The notes under the pieces: generated by a model
Told to the model about the DNA's origin: nothing
Databases searched by the model: none
The model's input: only the letters and a program-made list of their open reading frames with translations
Assembly (NCBI GenBank): GCA_902729315.2
Contig: LR746272.1
Span: forward strand, 2,886,035-2,950,034
From: Spirodela intermedia
Taxonomy: Eukaryota; Streptophyta; Magnoliopsida; Alismatales; Araceae
Length of the DNA stretch: 64,000 nt
Direction of reading: 5' to 3'
Made by a program: the position numbers and the translations under genes
Part shown: piece by piece, positions 24,001 through 36,824 of the stretch
Layout: each line of letters begins with the position of its first letter
Numbering within the stretch: the stretch's first letter is position 1

Positions 24001-27000
24001 AATATATGTCTGAATCAGGTATTTAGAAAAAGTTTTGCTGCAAATTATCAACCTAATGCCAATCTTCTGTCTACTTTATCATAAAATACCGGAATTACCA
24101 AGTTGCAGGAGAACTACACTCACTAACTATTTATCCCGCCAAAATATAGAGGCCACAAAGCAACGTGTAGAGGATGGCCATCCTCTAAACACGGTTGAAA
24201 GGGAATCAACACTAATTGGCTGACAGGTGGGGGACTACAATAAGGTCCTTAGAGACATCTGTTTATTTCTTACAAGTGCGAAAATAAATAGTATAAAAAT
24301 TCGTCGTAAAAAAAAAATTTTAGAGAAAAATGATCGCCAAATATTGAGGTAGGGGCATGAGTGGGGCGGAGGATGAAGATGAATTCAAAACGGTCCAACT
24401 TATAATCTGACCTCACAAAAACGCAGCAAATTTTGACAGGGATATATATCTACTCAAATAGGAAGCCTCAGCTAGTAGGGATCAACTTATTTCTTTTCTT
24501 TAGGAAAGTAGTGTTAGCGGGGATGCTGACCCAAGACTTCTCAATAACGAATGAAAGCAAGGCAAGTACACTGAATTTTCAGTGCTCTCTCAAAAAAAAC
24601 TCTGCCAAATATCTGTCGCAACATTTGTCAGCCAATGCATCCAAAATCACCCCTCAAAATATCCAAACCCGCTGAAAAAAATTGCTTTCGAAACCTTTTA
24701 TGGTCCCCCCCTCTTCATGTCTTGAGTATAGAATAAGGCATCATACATCATTGTAGTTTTTTAGTGCTCAATGTCGATTCCATCATTTGGATAATACCTT
24801 GATTGATTCCAAGATATGTTCATCATATACTTATTGCCCAAAAGAGCTAATCCAAATCTCCCACGAGAATGCGCACAATAGAAATATGTGATCAAAGGGT
24901 TCCTCCACATTAGCTCCAAGAAGTAATCTACTCAAACAGAGAGCAAGTCAATCCTCTACAACAACATCTTCAGAATCAGTAAATCCATAGCCTTCATAGC
25001 CTTAATCTGCAATATTAAACCAAGCTGACGAGACAGTGAGTTTCCCATCCCCGAATTTCTGACTCCACGAGTCTGTTTTCCGTCCTTAGCTGAGATCATT
25101 AGGAAGATGAATTTTCTATATGTTCCGCATGTATTTCTAAAGTTAGGCAGTGACCACCTCTCAATAGCCTAGAATAAAACTCGTATGGCAGCATGACACT
25201 AATGACAAATAATGCCTCGGAAAGCAAATGAAAAGGTTCCTCGAAGTGAAAGGGCAGATAAGAATATTTACAGAAATATATTTTTGCCGATTTTCAAAGA
25301 TAAAACCAGCCATTACCGCACATACAACCTACAAGGGATAGGCGACGGGCTTCAATCATACTAAACACTAGCTTCCAGTCATAAGAGAAAAACTTTCCTT
25401 CCATCCCACCACTTTGGTTTCGGATTATAGCACAAACGTTATTCAATCTCCACAGTGTAAGTTGCTCTTGTCGACTGGCATCCCAAGTAGGAAATAGGAA
25501 AATCTCATGCTTTACGACCTGATCACACAACTGCCCTTCTAACCTCCCTCTTTCAACATTAAAGTCCACAGTCGGGCATCTAGTATGATAAAGTTTCAGT
25601 CTGGTGGTGTTCTTGAAACATTCTTACCATTTTGATCACAGACAACTACAACACCTCTATAGACAAGAAAATGATACTTACAGTTATCATACTAGCCATC
25701 ACAACCTGAATGAAAGGATAGGGGTCAAGTATAAGGGAAGTTTGCGAAAGATGTATATTACGAAAAATTATAGCCCCGACTTTGACCTTGGGTGCTGAAT
25801 ATATAGTTTGAAATAAATGCATAAACAATAATGTTGAACTTTCTAGGATTGTTTTTCCTTTCTATCTGTTTCTTTTCCATTGTATTTTCGTATTTGTCTA
25901 TCATTCCCTGTGTTAAGTGGATCCATTAGACTGTTAACGGATCCACTTAAAGACTAATGTAATGGGCCTGGCCCATTAACTCATGTAACCCGTACTTAAG
26001 CGGGAAATCATGATAATTGACGCATTCATTTTTGGGATTGTGGAAACCCTGCTCTAAGAAGTGGTGAATTGGTTCATCTTCCTGGAAGAAGTGGTGACTC
26101 CTTTCATTCTCCAAGTTGCACGAATCTCAATCAAGATCAATTGTCAACAAATAACTTAGGGTCAGTATCCAGTTTTATTTAGGCTTTAAATATCAGAAGT
26201 GGAAATAACAGGATATTTCAATTATATAGCCTCGATTCAGTTTCTTGAGCTATTCGCTGAAACACAAAAAGCTTTTAATAGCTGGAAAATAAGTATACAA
26301 GAACATTAGTTCCTCGACCAATTCCCACTCTTTTCCATCACCAGAATGTGAATATATCGGCTAATAATATGTTCACAATGAACCGCATTCCTACATCGTA
26401 AGCAAAACAATTCTAGCATGCTTCAGTGTTTTAAATCAATCTCTACCTAAGATTCTATGAGACTGTCCCCGAAATAAGGGGAAAAAATACTTTCGTTTCC
26501 TATGTACATTTTCATAATTGACGAAAAATAAGCATCTACTTTGAAACATATAGAGGCATTTATAACGATAATTCTGACATAAAAATTAGAAAGTTTGAGT
26601 GACTCACTTAAAAAAGGATTCGTGCCATGACTTTTCCAAATAGAAAATGTAAGGTAGATCAAGATCCTTCAATGTGGTATTCTCATCAATTTTACACCAA
26701 TCAGTTGACCGTCCCTGTGATGAACCTTTCAGGTCATAACGACGATGAATCCGCAATTCTGTGCAGAACATGTTTCCCATGACTACAAACCGAACCTACA
26801 AATCAAAGATATATGAGAACTGAGAAAAATTCCACTAGTGGTCAAAGCAACAGATTTTTGACAAGTACCTTTCGTCTGCCATTTAATGTGATGCGATGCA
26901 ACCCGAAAAATTTCGTGATGAGGGTATTTTCGTAGGCACCAACATGGTTGTAGTAAGCAGGAAGCATTTTCAACAGAATCTATAAGAAGAAGAAAAATAT

Positions 27001-30000
27001 ATAAGCAACAATCTTCCAAATGATTAACCACACAAACAAATCTACCCGTATCTCTATATGAATGAACTACAGAATTTTACAAAGAAAAAGACATACAGCA
27101 GCCAACTTTAATCAGTTTGCTTCATGTAGCATAGATTCCTCACAAGGTCATTTCGTATTCAAAATTAAAATTATTAACTAAAGAAAGCTCCATTGATGAT
27201 TCTACATATCTCTACCACCCAAGGCGTGATCACAAAAAATAAATAGTGTTCGAATAAAAAGAAAAAAAAAGGGAGAATATGATACGCTTCGAAGCTTCAC
27301 GAATATTAGAATAATCGAAACAAGCAAATTAAACTAGTGACTTTATTTTACAAACAAGATAAATTCCTTGTTCAGTTCAGAGCTCCACAACATTAACTAT
27401 TTTGTTTGAAGACAAACAAGACGCAGTAAATTGTCCGGTAGAAACAAATGCATGACATTTGTTGTGAGTACTCGTAACAACTTACAACTTCGAAAAGATT
27501 AATTTTATTTTACCAACTATTGTAAATACATTTCAGTGTTGGATTTTGACATTTTTCTTAAATTTCGAAAATCAAGAGAAAAAGTTACATGTTCTCCGAT
27601 ATTAAAGAATCCAACTCACAGATAAAATAAGATAAGACAGCAGAAGTTGCCTATATTATTTTCCATTATATGAGCAACATTTTTCTCTCACAAACACCCA
27701 CCCAAAACAAAATCCTGTCCGTCTCTCGTTGAAAATTGACGAAGTTATACTCTCTGTAATGTTGGATATACATTGAACCTAGAAATCTACGTTGGCAAGT
27801 TTAGGATTATGACAGTAAATTTAATTTGGCAGCATCAGAGTTGCTGAAAGTACCAGACACATAGCCTCTAAATTTTTTTCCTTGAGAACTTTGGCATTTC
27901 ATGGCAAACTCACCTTATTTTCGAAAATATCTGATCACTGATTTGGCAATTAAATTAGCTCTACTTTCTCTGTGACAACCAAATGTAACTATCCTAGTAT
28001 GCAATTGTTCGAGTAATGATGTAAATCAGTTTTTTAGCATGAAAATGTTACCCACTTTCCTCATCTCATTTACAGGACAACAATGTTTGGATGTTCATTA
28101 TTCATCATAATATTAAATATTTCGGAAGAATTTAAACTTAAGTAATTAGTCAGGAAACGAAACAATTTTAAATGTTGTCTGAAACAAATTTGAAGATAAT
28201 TTTCTGGCTTACCATCCCCATGTGGCCAATATCATTCCAGATATATCACACGTGTTCATCACCCAATATAAATGGACATTACTGAAGTAAAAGTTCAAAA
28301 TTTCATAAAGATAGCTTGCCATCATTGTCCATAACTTCCTCTTCAATCATGACATTAACCTTGTCCATAAATGGTTCTCATGAAACCTTTTTTCCATTTT
28401 CAAAGCTGTACTTGTATGATATAGAGCAAGAGGTAAGAATATATCATCATAAAATGATAAATCTCACTCACAGATGAAAAAGCTAATGGACAAAGGTGTT
28501 CGAGATGCATCAGATTTATCTTTTCCACATGGAAGAAGAGATCAAACCTTCAATTCTGACTTCCGTAGTGTCTTTATGATAAATCTTTCATCTTGGGAAA
28601 GATAAAATATACTACCACTTTTTCCTGGAGAAGAAAGCTCCTTCAAACTATCTCCATCACAAATGGACATCATGTAATCAGCTGCATCTAATTTAAACAT
28701 CTCCCGGAGATTCCTGAGAATAGACCCTTCTAAACATATTAAAATATTAAAAACTCAATATAGAGGAAATAAAACTTATCAGTCTGTAGGCCAGAAATAA
28801 GAACCAGTCCCAATAACCAGACTCCCCGTATGCCTAGTAACTTCTTGAAGAAATGTCAAATGAACAAACATTGAGTCAAAGGGATTGGGTATGGGCCTGA
28901 TATCAACTTGGAGGATGAAATGAAAAGACAATAGCAAGAACTCATAACCTTTTACGTTTTATCAAGACTCACAAAGCGGGCGTTATGAAGAAAAACTGAT
29001 TTCCACGGATACTTCCTATAATACACAAAAATCACTTAGGAAAAGCAAGTCAATCTAAATATTTTGCACCTCAGGTTTAAAATTAGTATCCCAGGTTTTC
29101 TCTTAATCTAATTTCTTATGCTGATATTGGTTTCAAACTAGTTGAAATGTTATTTAGTGCTTTCATGTCTAACATTATTATTTATTTGATGTTGAGACGG
29201 ATATCCCTTCTAACCATATCACAGTAAAGAAAATAATGCCTCCAAAATTTGATAGGAACATCATCATTCTTCACAACACAATTGGTGAAATAGCCGTTGA
29301 GTTTGTGGTATTTCCACATTTAAACAGTTCTGTAAATATTTTAAAAGACAATCTGCATCATAAATCATTCTAAACTTAATTTTCCAAAATGAATAAACGT
29401 CAAGAACCGTTTAAATATTTGGGGTAACGAAACCATATAAAATAAGCAAGAGCAAGGATCAGCACCTAAAAACCATTGGGCAGTAATCCTCCCAAAAAAA
29501 TCCCACAGAATAATGTGATGGCGTAAATTGAGAACCCTTTCGCGGAAAATACATTCGTATTCTAGCTCTAGGTCCAAAGTCGGAGGATCGAACTTCACGC
29601 ATAGGTACAGGAGTGATCTTTCCAACTGTATATCTGTAGACATGGTAGAAGACCTGCCACTCAGTCTCAAGTACAATTTACAGAAGTCAGCTGAAATAGG
29701 TTATAATTCAGTTTTTTCGTAAAAATGTTATTGAAATACAATTAAAACAAGTGCTATAAAATCCAAATATCAGGTTAACATTACTTAATACTATGAACAG
29801 TATCTTGAGAGCACAAGGTTCAGTGCTGAAATCAGATAAAATATTGTCCTAGAATGATCCGTTACTGGGGACAGAATTGGGAATCACATAAGCATGCGAC
29901 CTTAAACCTGTGTGGAAACATAAGCAGCATTATTCAGGATGGGAGCTCCTCAGCAGACAGGGTCTACACATATTAGTCATAGAATGAGAGAGCAGGTCAG

Positions 30001-32323
30001 TGTATTTTTAAGAGGGGAGGGAAAGGAATCTGCTCGGATCACTACTGAATCCGTGTAATTAAGTTAGAAACGTTAAAAGTATTTTGGATTATCTCGGATG
30101 CTGCATAAACAATCGAATGCCAATCACCTCGAGGCAAATAAATTAGAATTGAACCAGATAAATTTTTTGGAGGGAAACAAAGATGTAGATAACTTATCTT
30201 CCTACTCCCAATTCCTCTCAAAACCATGTAAGTTGGATCAACAAGAAGCATACCACAATAGTTGTTAAAAGACATATCTCTTCTACGGAATTCACATCAT
30301 ACAATTTGAACCAACATTCAGACAGCATACACAAGTGATCCTCCGATGTCCTAATGTAGGTTTTAAGCTACACCATTCTCGGTTTTCTTCTTTAGAGAAC
30401 TAATCTATGTCATGAGACTTCAGAAGAAGAAACAAAAATTCAATTGATGAATCCAGTCAACTAGTTTTGGTTACGCCAAAATTCTAGAATTCGAAAACAT
30501 AAAATCTTCTAAATTAGAAAAGTTAGTAGTTATTTCCTGAAAACTCGTATCTCCTACATAGTACATCTTTTCAAATACTCTCTGAATGGGTAAAGAACTT
30601 AGTTAAAGGCTGCTCGGTTTACCACAATAAACAATCAGTCTCCATGTCAGAAGGAACCTACCTTGCATATCTTGAAACAAAGGAGTGATGAAGAAAGAAA
30701 CTATCCTGTTTTGACTGTTTTATACATTATAAACAATGAGAAACTCCATATCCTGACGGTCACAACAAAAACAAATGAGACCCCTGGTAATCTAAAATTT
30801 GTAGATAATTGCATACAAAACAAGGACTCCATATTCCCATTCTTCATTGGTTCCACACATTTTAGCCTAAAATCTAAAAGTGTTTTGGATGAATCAGAAT
30901 CAAATAAATACGCTTAGATGTGCAATTGAGGCAAAAGAAACTTAAATTGGAAGGCAATTTAAACATCAATTGATATCAACGTGAAAAAGTAAGAAAATTC
31001 TTCTTTCCACTGTTTCTTCAATGAAGCAAAAACAAAAGGAGCAGAAAGGTATAATTAGCAAAAAACATCAACTGCGGAGGAATTTCAACTTTACCTAATA
31101 CCAAGCTGCAGGTTCAGCATTAGGTAATAACTCTTGTCACCTTTAATGATAGTCTTACATGGACGCCTTGTATCTTTGGGTCGGACCATTTGAAGCCTGT
31201 TTATTCTATCTGGAAGACCACATGTTGCATTTCGGACTTCTTCCATTATCAACACCCCTTGTGCATATTCCCGTTCGTAAACAGGAACATGATCTTCAGA
31301 ATAACTTGAATATCCCCTAGTGTTTCCCAGGGATGGACCATAAGAATCCCCAAGTATCCAGGAGTGATGGAATGTAGTCCTATTTGATATCCGTCCAGAA
31401 CATTTGAGGAGGCTTCTCATCGGCCATTTATGAGAGATACTTCTGTTAGGCCTGAGTTTTTTATCTCTAAAAGAATTTCTCAATTCCCCATGGAATGGCA
31501 CACCTTGTAACCCATCCAACGAAGTCAAAGATTCGTACCAAATGCCTAGAAATGGATGTTTACTTTCAGGAGGATAAAAGACTCCACGGCCATCCTTTAA
31601 TCCTCTACTCCATGTACCAAAAAAGTGGGACCCATCTGCAAACCTGTGAAAACCAGACCCATGTTTCATTCCGTCCAACCAGAACCCGTCAAATAGATCA
31701 CCATTTTCCCATTTCATAACCCCTCTGCCACACATCTTCCCAGACTTCCAGTTTCCAACATATAAATTTCCATTACTCCACGTGTACTTGCCTAACCCTT
31801 CCTGCACTCCTTCTCTCCATGAGCCCTCGAAAATATCAGAGTTGCAATATCTCTTTGTTCCAAGTCCATGCTTGACGTTCATCCGCCAGGATCCTTCATA
31901 AACAGAGCCATCAACTTCAGTAAAGGTTCCAGACCCATGAAGAAAACCTCCACAAAAATCACCCTCGTATGCTGCTCCAGACGGCCAATGAATCTTTCCT
32001 TTCCCCGACAATCTGCTTCTCTCCCAGTCACCCTCAAAGACAGTTCCATCTAGCCATCTATACTTCCCTTTCCCATGAGGAAGCAAATCTTCGAATTCAC
32101 CAATGTAGATGTCCCCATTAGGCAAGGCCTTCTCAAGAAACCTAGATAATGAGATCAAAGAGGAACCTTAGCACAAAAATAATCCTGTGAGGATGAAGAA
32201 ATAAACTTTCTAATCCTAGACCCTCTCTCAGAGAAAAAAAGTACAGGATTGTGGAGGAAAAGCTTTAAACAATGGAAAAAAAAATGAGAGAAATCATTTT
32301 ATTTACCTCTCTCTATCTTCCAT
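21019..32323 (-). CDS. MORN-repeat phosphatidylinositol 4-phosphate 5-kinase
   Basis: Nine coding exons (32323-32307, 32141-31095, 29633-29466, 28713-28548, 26979-26869, 26795-26608, 23277-23126, 22923-22773, 21298-21019) give 759 aa, the length of plant type B PIP5Ks. Residues about 10-215 hold eight or so MORN repeats (for example [20 protein letters not shown]). The kinase domain follows: [20 protein letters not shown], then [20 protein letters not shown] (DLKG 524-527), IIDYSLLLG (Asp582), [17 protein letters not shown] (Asp710), and the activation/C-terminal block [18 protein letters not shown]. It should make PtdIns(4,5)P2 at the plasma membrane. The first coding exon has only 17 nt (MEDRE plus a split codon). 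I chose it because its ATG follows an in-frame stop and its donor phase matches exon 2. This is the weakest part of the model. Confidence 0.92.
24162..24193. repeat. Perfect palindrome with extended stem
   Basis: TAGAGGATGG is followed directly by its reverse complement CCATCCTCTA (24168-24187). The flanks CGTGT and ACACG extend the stem if AA bulges out. It lies in PIP5K intron 6. Confidence 0.85.
25911..26149. mobile_element. Possible solo copia-type LTR in PIP5K intron
   Basis: A 239-bp segment starting TGTTA and ending CAACA, the usual termini of plant Ty1/copia LTRs. It contains a 12-bp inverted repeat (25913-25924 with 25939-25950) and a 19-bp palindrome TAATGGGCC-T-GGCCCATTA (25960-25978). 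I see no target-site duplication in the flanking five bases (CCCTG and AATAA), so the borders are uncertain. Confidence 0.35.
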
Positions 32324-34362
32324 GGGTCATTCTAGCATGCCTGGCACGAAAATCTGATGTTCTCTTCCTATCTAACAGCTACAAGCTACGACAAATCCCG
32401 CAGCTTTCAGAGAACCAGAGAAATTTCTGTCTCCCACAGAACAAAGTAGATATCTTTCTCAGAGTTCATTTTTACAAAAATAGAACGTGCAAGGTCAATT
32501 CACACATGGGATACGTTAAGGAAAACACAAGCACTATAAGAAATAGTTGACACTGGGGAGAAACAAGAACGGACATGTTAATAAGAATGAACAATCAAAA
32601 TTAATACATCGTGGGTGAAGTTGACATGAAATGTGTGAGATAAAATGATATCAAATATCAGGGATGAAATTGATTTAAATAGGAAATATACCTGATGTAG
32701 ATGCAATCGAAACAAATGAATCGTAATAAATGAATGCAAGCTCATATAGCTCACGCCTATGAGCAAGAGAGAATTATCAAAATAAGAAAGAATATATGAA
32801 AGTATTTCGAGGAACAATCTCAACTATCAAACATTAAAGAGGGAAATTTATTATTATTTTCTGAAATTCTTAAAAAATACCTTGTCTCTCACATTAAACT
32901 CATGCAACAATTACATAACATAGAAAATGAAATGGAAATTTTGTATTGAAAAAAGTAGAATACAAATATATCAAAAAGAATACCACACAGGCAATGATGT
33001 ATGCAATCATCACAGATTGCCACTCATCGGCTTGGAGATCGTGAAATTTTGAGAGCGTCTCTAAAGAACGCAGAGAAATAGTAAATTCGATAACCTAGTA
33101 TTTAGTTTCACAAGGATTGTAGTCTCATTCTTCCTTGGCTAAAAACTTACCCTATATGTGATCGCTTGTCTCTTCATCAAAAAGTTTACTCCCTATACAT
33201 CTAGACTCCTTTCAACTCATGAGAATTATGAACCTTTTGGACCACTTACCAGACTTTAAACCATGCAACCAGATGTCATATTTTATCCACTCAGCTTCCT
33301 CAAATCGATTACCTTTTGGCAGGGCCTCCTTTTACCACATGTTTAATCCATCATAGACACGCCCAACCAAGAGGTTGATGGGACAGGATTTATGATTGCA
33401 ACGATGTCTCAAAGAGTGCCAACAAAGTGAGCCCAATCCCTTCCATTGTCTGTACATGTCAAAGGGATATTGCACATTGAACAGGGTTATCTCTTTGAAC
33501 CTGTTCATGACAAACTTTGGATAGGGAGCTTGATGTACACAAGGATTATGCCGCCAAAAGATTATGCCTCTAACCAATCGTATCCCTTGAAGGAACCAAT
33601 TTGATCAGTTTCTGAGAGTCAAACTAAAAAGGGATATGCTTCTCCTGCTTGAGGGAGCTCAAACCTCTACCATGATCGTGCGACTAAGAGAGCTTGGACA
33701 TAGTTTGATATGTCAACAGACAATCATCGAAGTCTGTCCAGATGTGCAGAGTTTGGAAGGCATGCGAAATGTTAGGACAGTTTTTTTTTCAATTTCCGTC
33801 TGGAAACATGAAGACCACAGCAGTTGGCACTTTTTATCAGGAAGAACAGGTTTAGAAGTGTTTATTCATTCCGATCAATTTGATGAGATTGATGAGATTG
33901 AAGAATTGATGAATCAGACCCAATTCTGATTATATCGAAGTAGATTATTACTGCAGGGAAAGAACGATTTTTTTAGCTGCCATGGAGTCCAACAAATGCC
34001 GATTGAAACTACCTGAGAGATAGGCAGAGGTAAAGGTGACTACGCCATGGGGAAGAGCACTGGAAACCATCCTGTGGTTTCAGCAGGCTGAGAAGACGAG
34101 CAGGGTTTATCAAAAAATCTCGACGACCAGCTGCCATCAGGAGAACAAGCTTCCGCCAAATGAAACGCGGAAGTGCGTGTGCCTGTGTCTGTCTGTGTAT
34201 GAGAGAGAGAGAGAGAGAGAGAGATTGGAGCAGTGAGCTACAGAGTATACCTCTCTGCGAAAAAATCGCAGCACCCGAGCATCACTCCCATATCAGTACA
34301 GTTTCTCTGGCCAAATAAGGCAAGAAGAGGGCAGATAGAGGGAAAGAGAGGGAAGATGGACA

Positions 34363-34412
<50 letters not shown>

Positions 34413-34759
34413 GAACGGAGTCGTGGAGGACAGGGATTCCCAAGGGGGAAGGGAAGGTGGGACGAAGCCGGCTGCTGCTGGACGAGTTGGCGTCCCAAAG
34501 TTCAAGAAAGGCCAACGTTGACTAGAGGAGTCACAGTTGCGGCGGACGGCGGGAGTAATGTATTACAACCATTAATCCCCGAAAGAGAAGCAAGAAGAGG
34601 GTAGAAGAAATCAGAGGACAGAGACCAGCCCTTGACGGCGCCCCACGCCAACCTCACGGCACCATCATCCCCTCCCCCCTGATGAAAACCGATCACCGAG
34701 ATTACTCCGAGAAGACGCAAGACACGCGCAGAGGATCCCAAATTCGTGCATGAAAATTC
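32324..34759. other. PIP5K 5' intron/leader region
   Basis: No coding exon could be supported. The GC-rich segment at 34760-35160 ends, on the minus strand, with a plausible donor GCTGCAG|GTAATG near 34783. It has stops in the frame that would continue into the kinase, so it is best read as a non-coding first exon with a 2.4-kb intron. GA runs lie at 34199-34225 and 34372-34408. Confidence 0.45.
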
Positions 34760-35240
34760 TCAGCACGCATCATTACCTGCAGCATCCCACTCGCCAGCGG
34801 GGGAAGGAGACGATATCAGTGGAATGCGATCAAGCTCTCGCTGATGCTGCGCCGCCCACTCCCTCTTCTCCCCTCCCTTCCCTTCCCTTCCCTTCTCAGC
34901 TCTCAGAATCACGAAGAAGGGGCTCAACAATCCCTTCTCTTGCCTTCGAGGGGCCCTCCCGTTGAAGCTCCGCCGCCAACGCCGCCGTCTTCTCCCTCTC
35001 CTCGTCCTCAGCTCCGCCGGCGAGCAGAGAAGAGGAGGGGGCGGGGGGAGATGGTCGGAGAAGAGGGCGGTGTGGGCCCCTCGGTCCAGTCCGGTTTGCT
35101 CGAACCGGAACGGGCAGCAGATCCGAAAGTATAGAATAAGATACCGGCTTTCGGGCACGTGGCGAGGATCCGATAAAGACAGAAGACATGTGGCGCAGTG
35201 GTCCAGCCCCCCGGCTGCTGGAAAGTGCCATCGAATCCAC
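34760..35240 (-). promoter_or_regulatory. GC-rich 5' leader/promoter of PIP5K
   Basis: This GC-rich island stands out from the AT-rich flanks and lies upstream of the kinase on its coding strand. ORFs on both strands are by-products of base composition. It resembles the 5' ends of other genes in the window. The exact transcription start cannot be read. Confidence 0.4.
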
Positions 35241-36824
35241 CGAGCTGCCCCTGAAATAGACGACCCCGTGTTCTTGTCAGCCAGGCGGCACCCGCTTTGA
35301 TGGATCCCACCTCATAGGCTTTCAGGAGTGGGTCTGACCTCACAGTGAGGCCCACGTTTCGGACCACGTTGACAAAATGGTACCAAAAATAGTATTAATT
35401 AAGCATTATGCGATAAATATTATCGAAGATTGATGGGCTAATTTTTGTCCTGGGCGTCAATATTCTTGCTCTTTTTGTTGACTAAATATACGATTTTGGA
35501 ATGATATCACCAAATCTTTGGCTTTTGGGATTCTATCACTAACTGGAACTCTCAATGGATCAGCCTCTATTTCTGTGACGTGGCACCCACTCTAGAAAAG
35601 TCAACCCTGTTCTTTCTCACCCAGGAGGAACCATGGATTATGCCAATATCTGGATTCTCCAGATTTCTCAGTTGGGTTTGGAGAGGACCCACTAACCTAC
35701 GGATGATCTGGCCTCCACCTCCAGGTTCTTATCATCTTCTTATCTATCACTCATTGGATGAAATTATGTTATATAATAACAATAATATCATTTTAATTGG
35801 CGACGGGCTTAATAAATTGGTAATAATCGGTTCAATTAATAGGATTTTCGTTGACATTTGACTCTCATGTTGACTTTGAAGTACTTCAACCCTTTTTGTG
35901 AAGTTGACGGCCTGAGATTATTTTTTTTTGGGAACATTTACCCTGATTTTCAAATTAAATATTTTTATACATAAAAATATATGCATTCAATACTCGTAAT
36001 CATTACTTCTTTATTTCCACAAAACCCATAAATAAAACGCTGATGTTGAGCTATATGACAAGCATTTTAGAAGATTATCTCAATTGGGTATGAATATTTA
36101 TTCCTCCCCACCCTCCCAAAATAAATAATAAATAAACAAAATATATTAAAATGAATTTGGCAATTTTTCCTCTTTTGGATATATATACCTCTAGTTCACT
36201 TACAGACTACACAACTTTAAATATCTTACTTATTTTCCTAAAATAAGAAAACTCTTCCCTAAATCATGGGGTTAATTATCAGCCATAACATCTCAAACAC
36301 TATAAATAGAAAAATATAACAATATATATATATTTTTATATATTAATATCCAAAATGTGTATTTTTTTCAAGTATGTGCCTTCTGGGTTCCTCTCTGACC
36401 AGACCTTCAAAGGCGTCAGAGAGTTCTTCCTTTCCATGCCCAGGTGGGGTGCTGTGGGGGGGGTGGGGCTACAGAATCAGATGCCAAACCAAGAGGAAGA
36501 AGACACAAAAGAGAGGTTGGCTGTTGTCCCACACAAGCAAGTTGATGGCTCCCAGCCACCCATCAGATTCCCCTTCTCCATCTCTGGCAATTTCTGAGGA
36601 TGATCTGGGCCTGAACCTGCAGGGTCTTCTACCATGGAGGATGAATGCAGAACCTTCAAGAGCAAGCATATCACTCGGCCATGGTTTAATGAAATATACA
36701 GAGAATGTTTCAGAAGAAGAAGCCAGGGACCCAGTTGGTGGCTGTACAAAGAGAGAGAGAGAGAGAGAGGCAAGGGCTTGGGAGGTATTTACATCTTAAA
36801 GGTTGGCATGCATGCATGTCCAGT
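35241..36824. other. AT-rich intergenic region
   Basis: Contains AT microsatellites near 36320-36350, a short GA run at 36751-36768 and no supportable gene. The last few hundred bases probably include the 3' UTR of the 277-aa minus-strand gene. Confidence 0.6.

Larger units (their letters stand above)
23278..26607 (-). other. 3.3-kb intron 6 of PIP5K with LTR-like insert
   Basis: AT-rich intron between the exons ending SWHESFF and starting QIFVDCMF. It contains a 20-bp perfect palindrome (24168-24187) and an LTR-like segment with two palindromes (25911-26149). No further exon was found. Confidence 0.7.

Noticed and set aside
33332-33577. 81-codon minus-strand ORF resembling old transposon coding DNA
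   Set aside because: I could not match any transposon domain or termini, so it is left unannotated.
34896-35240. 114-codon minus-strand ORF as N-terminal exon of PIP5K
   Set aside because: It stops before the plausible donor near 34783, and the frame needed at the donor contains a stop. A non-coding first exon fits better.
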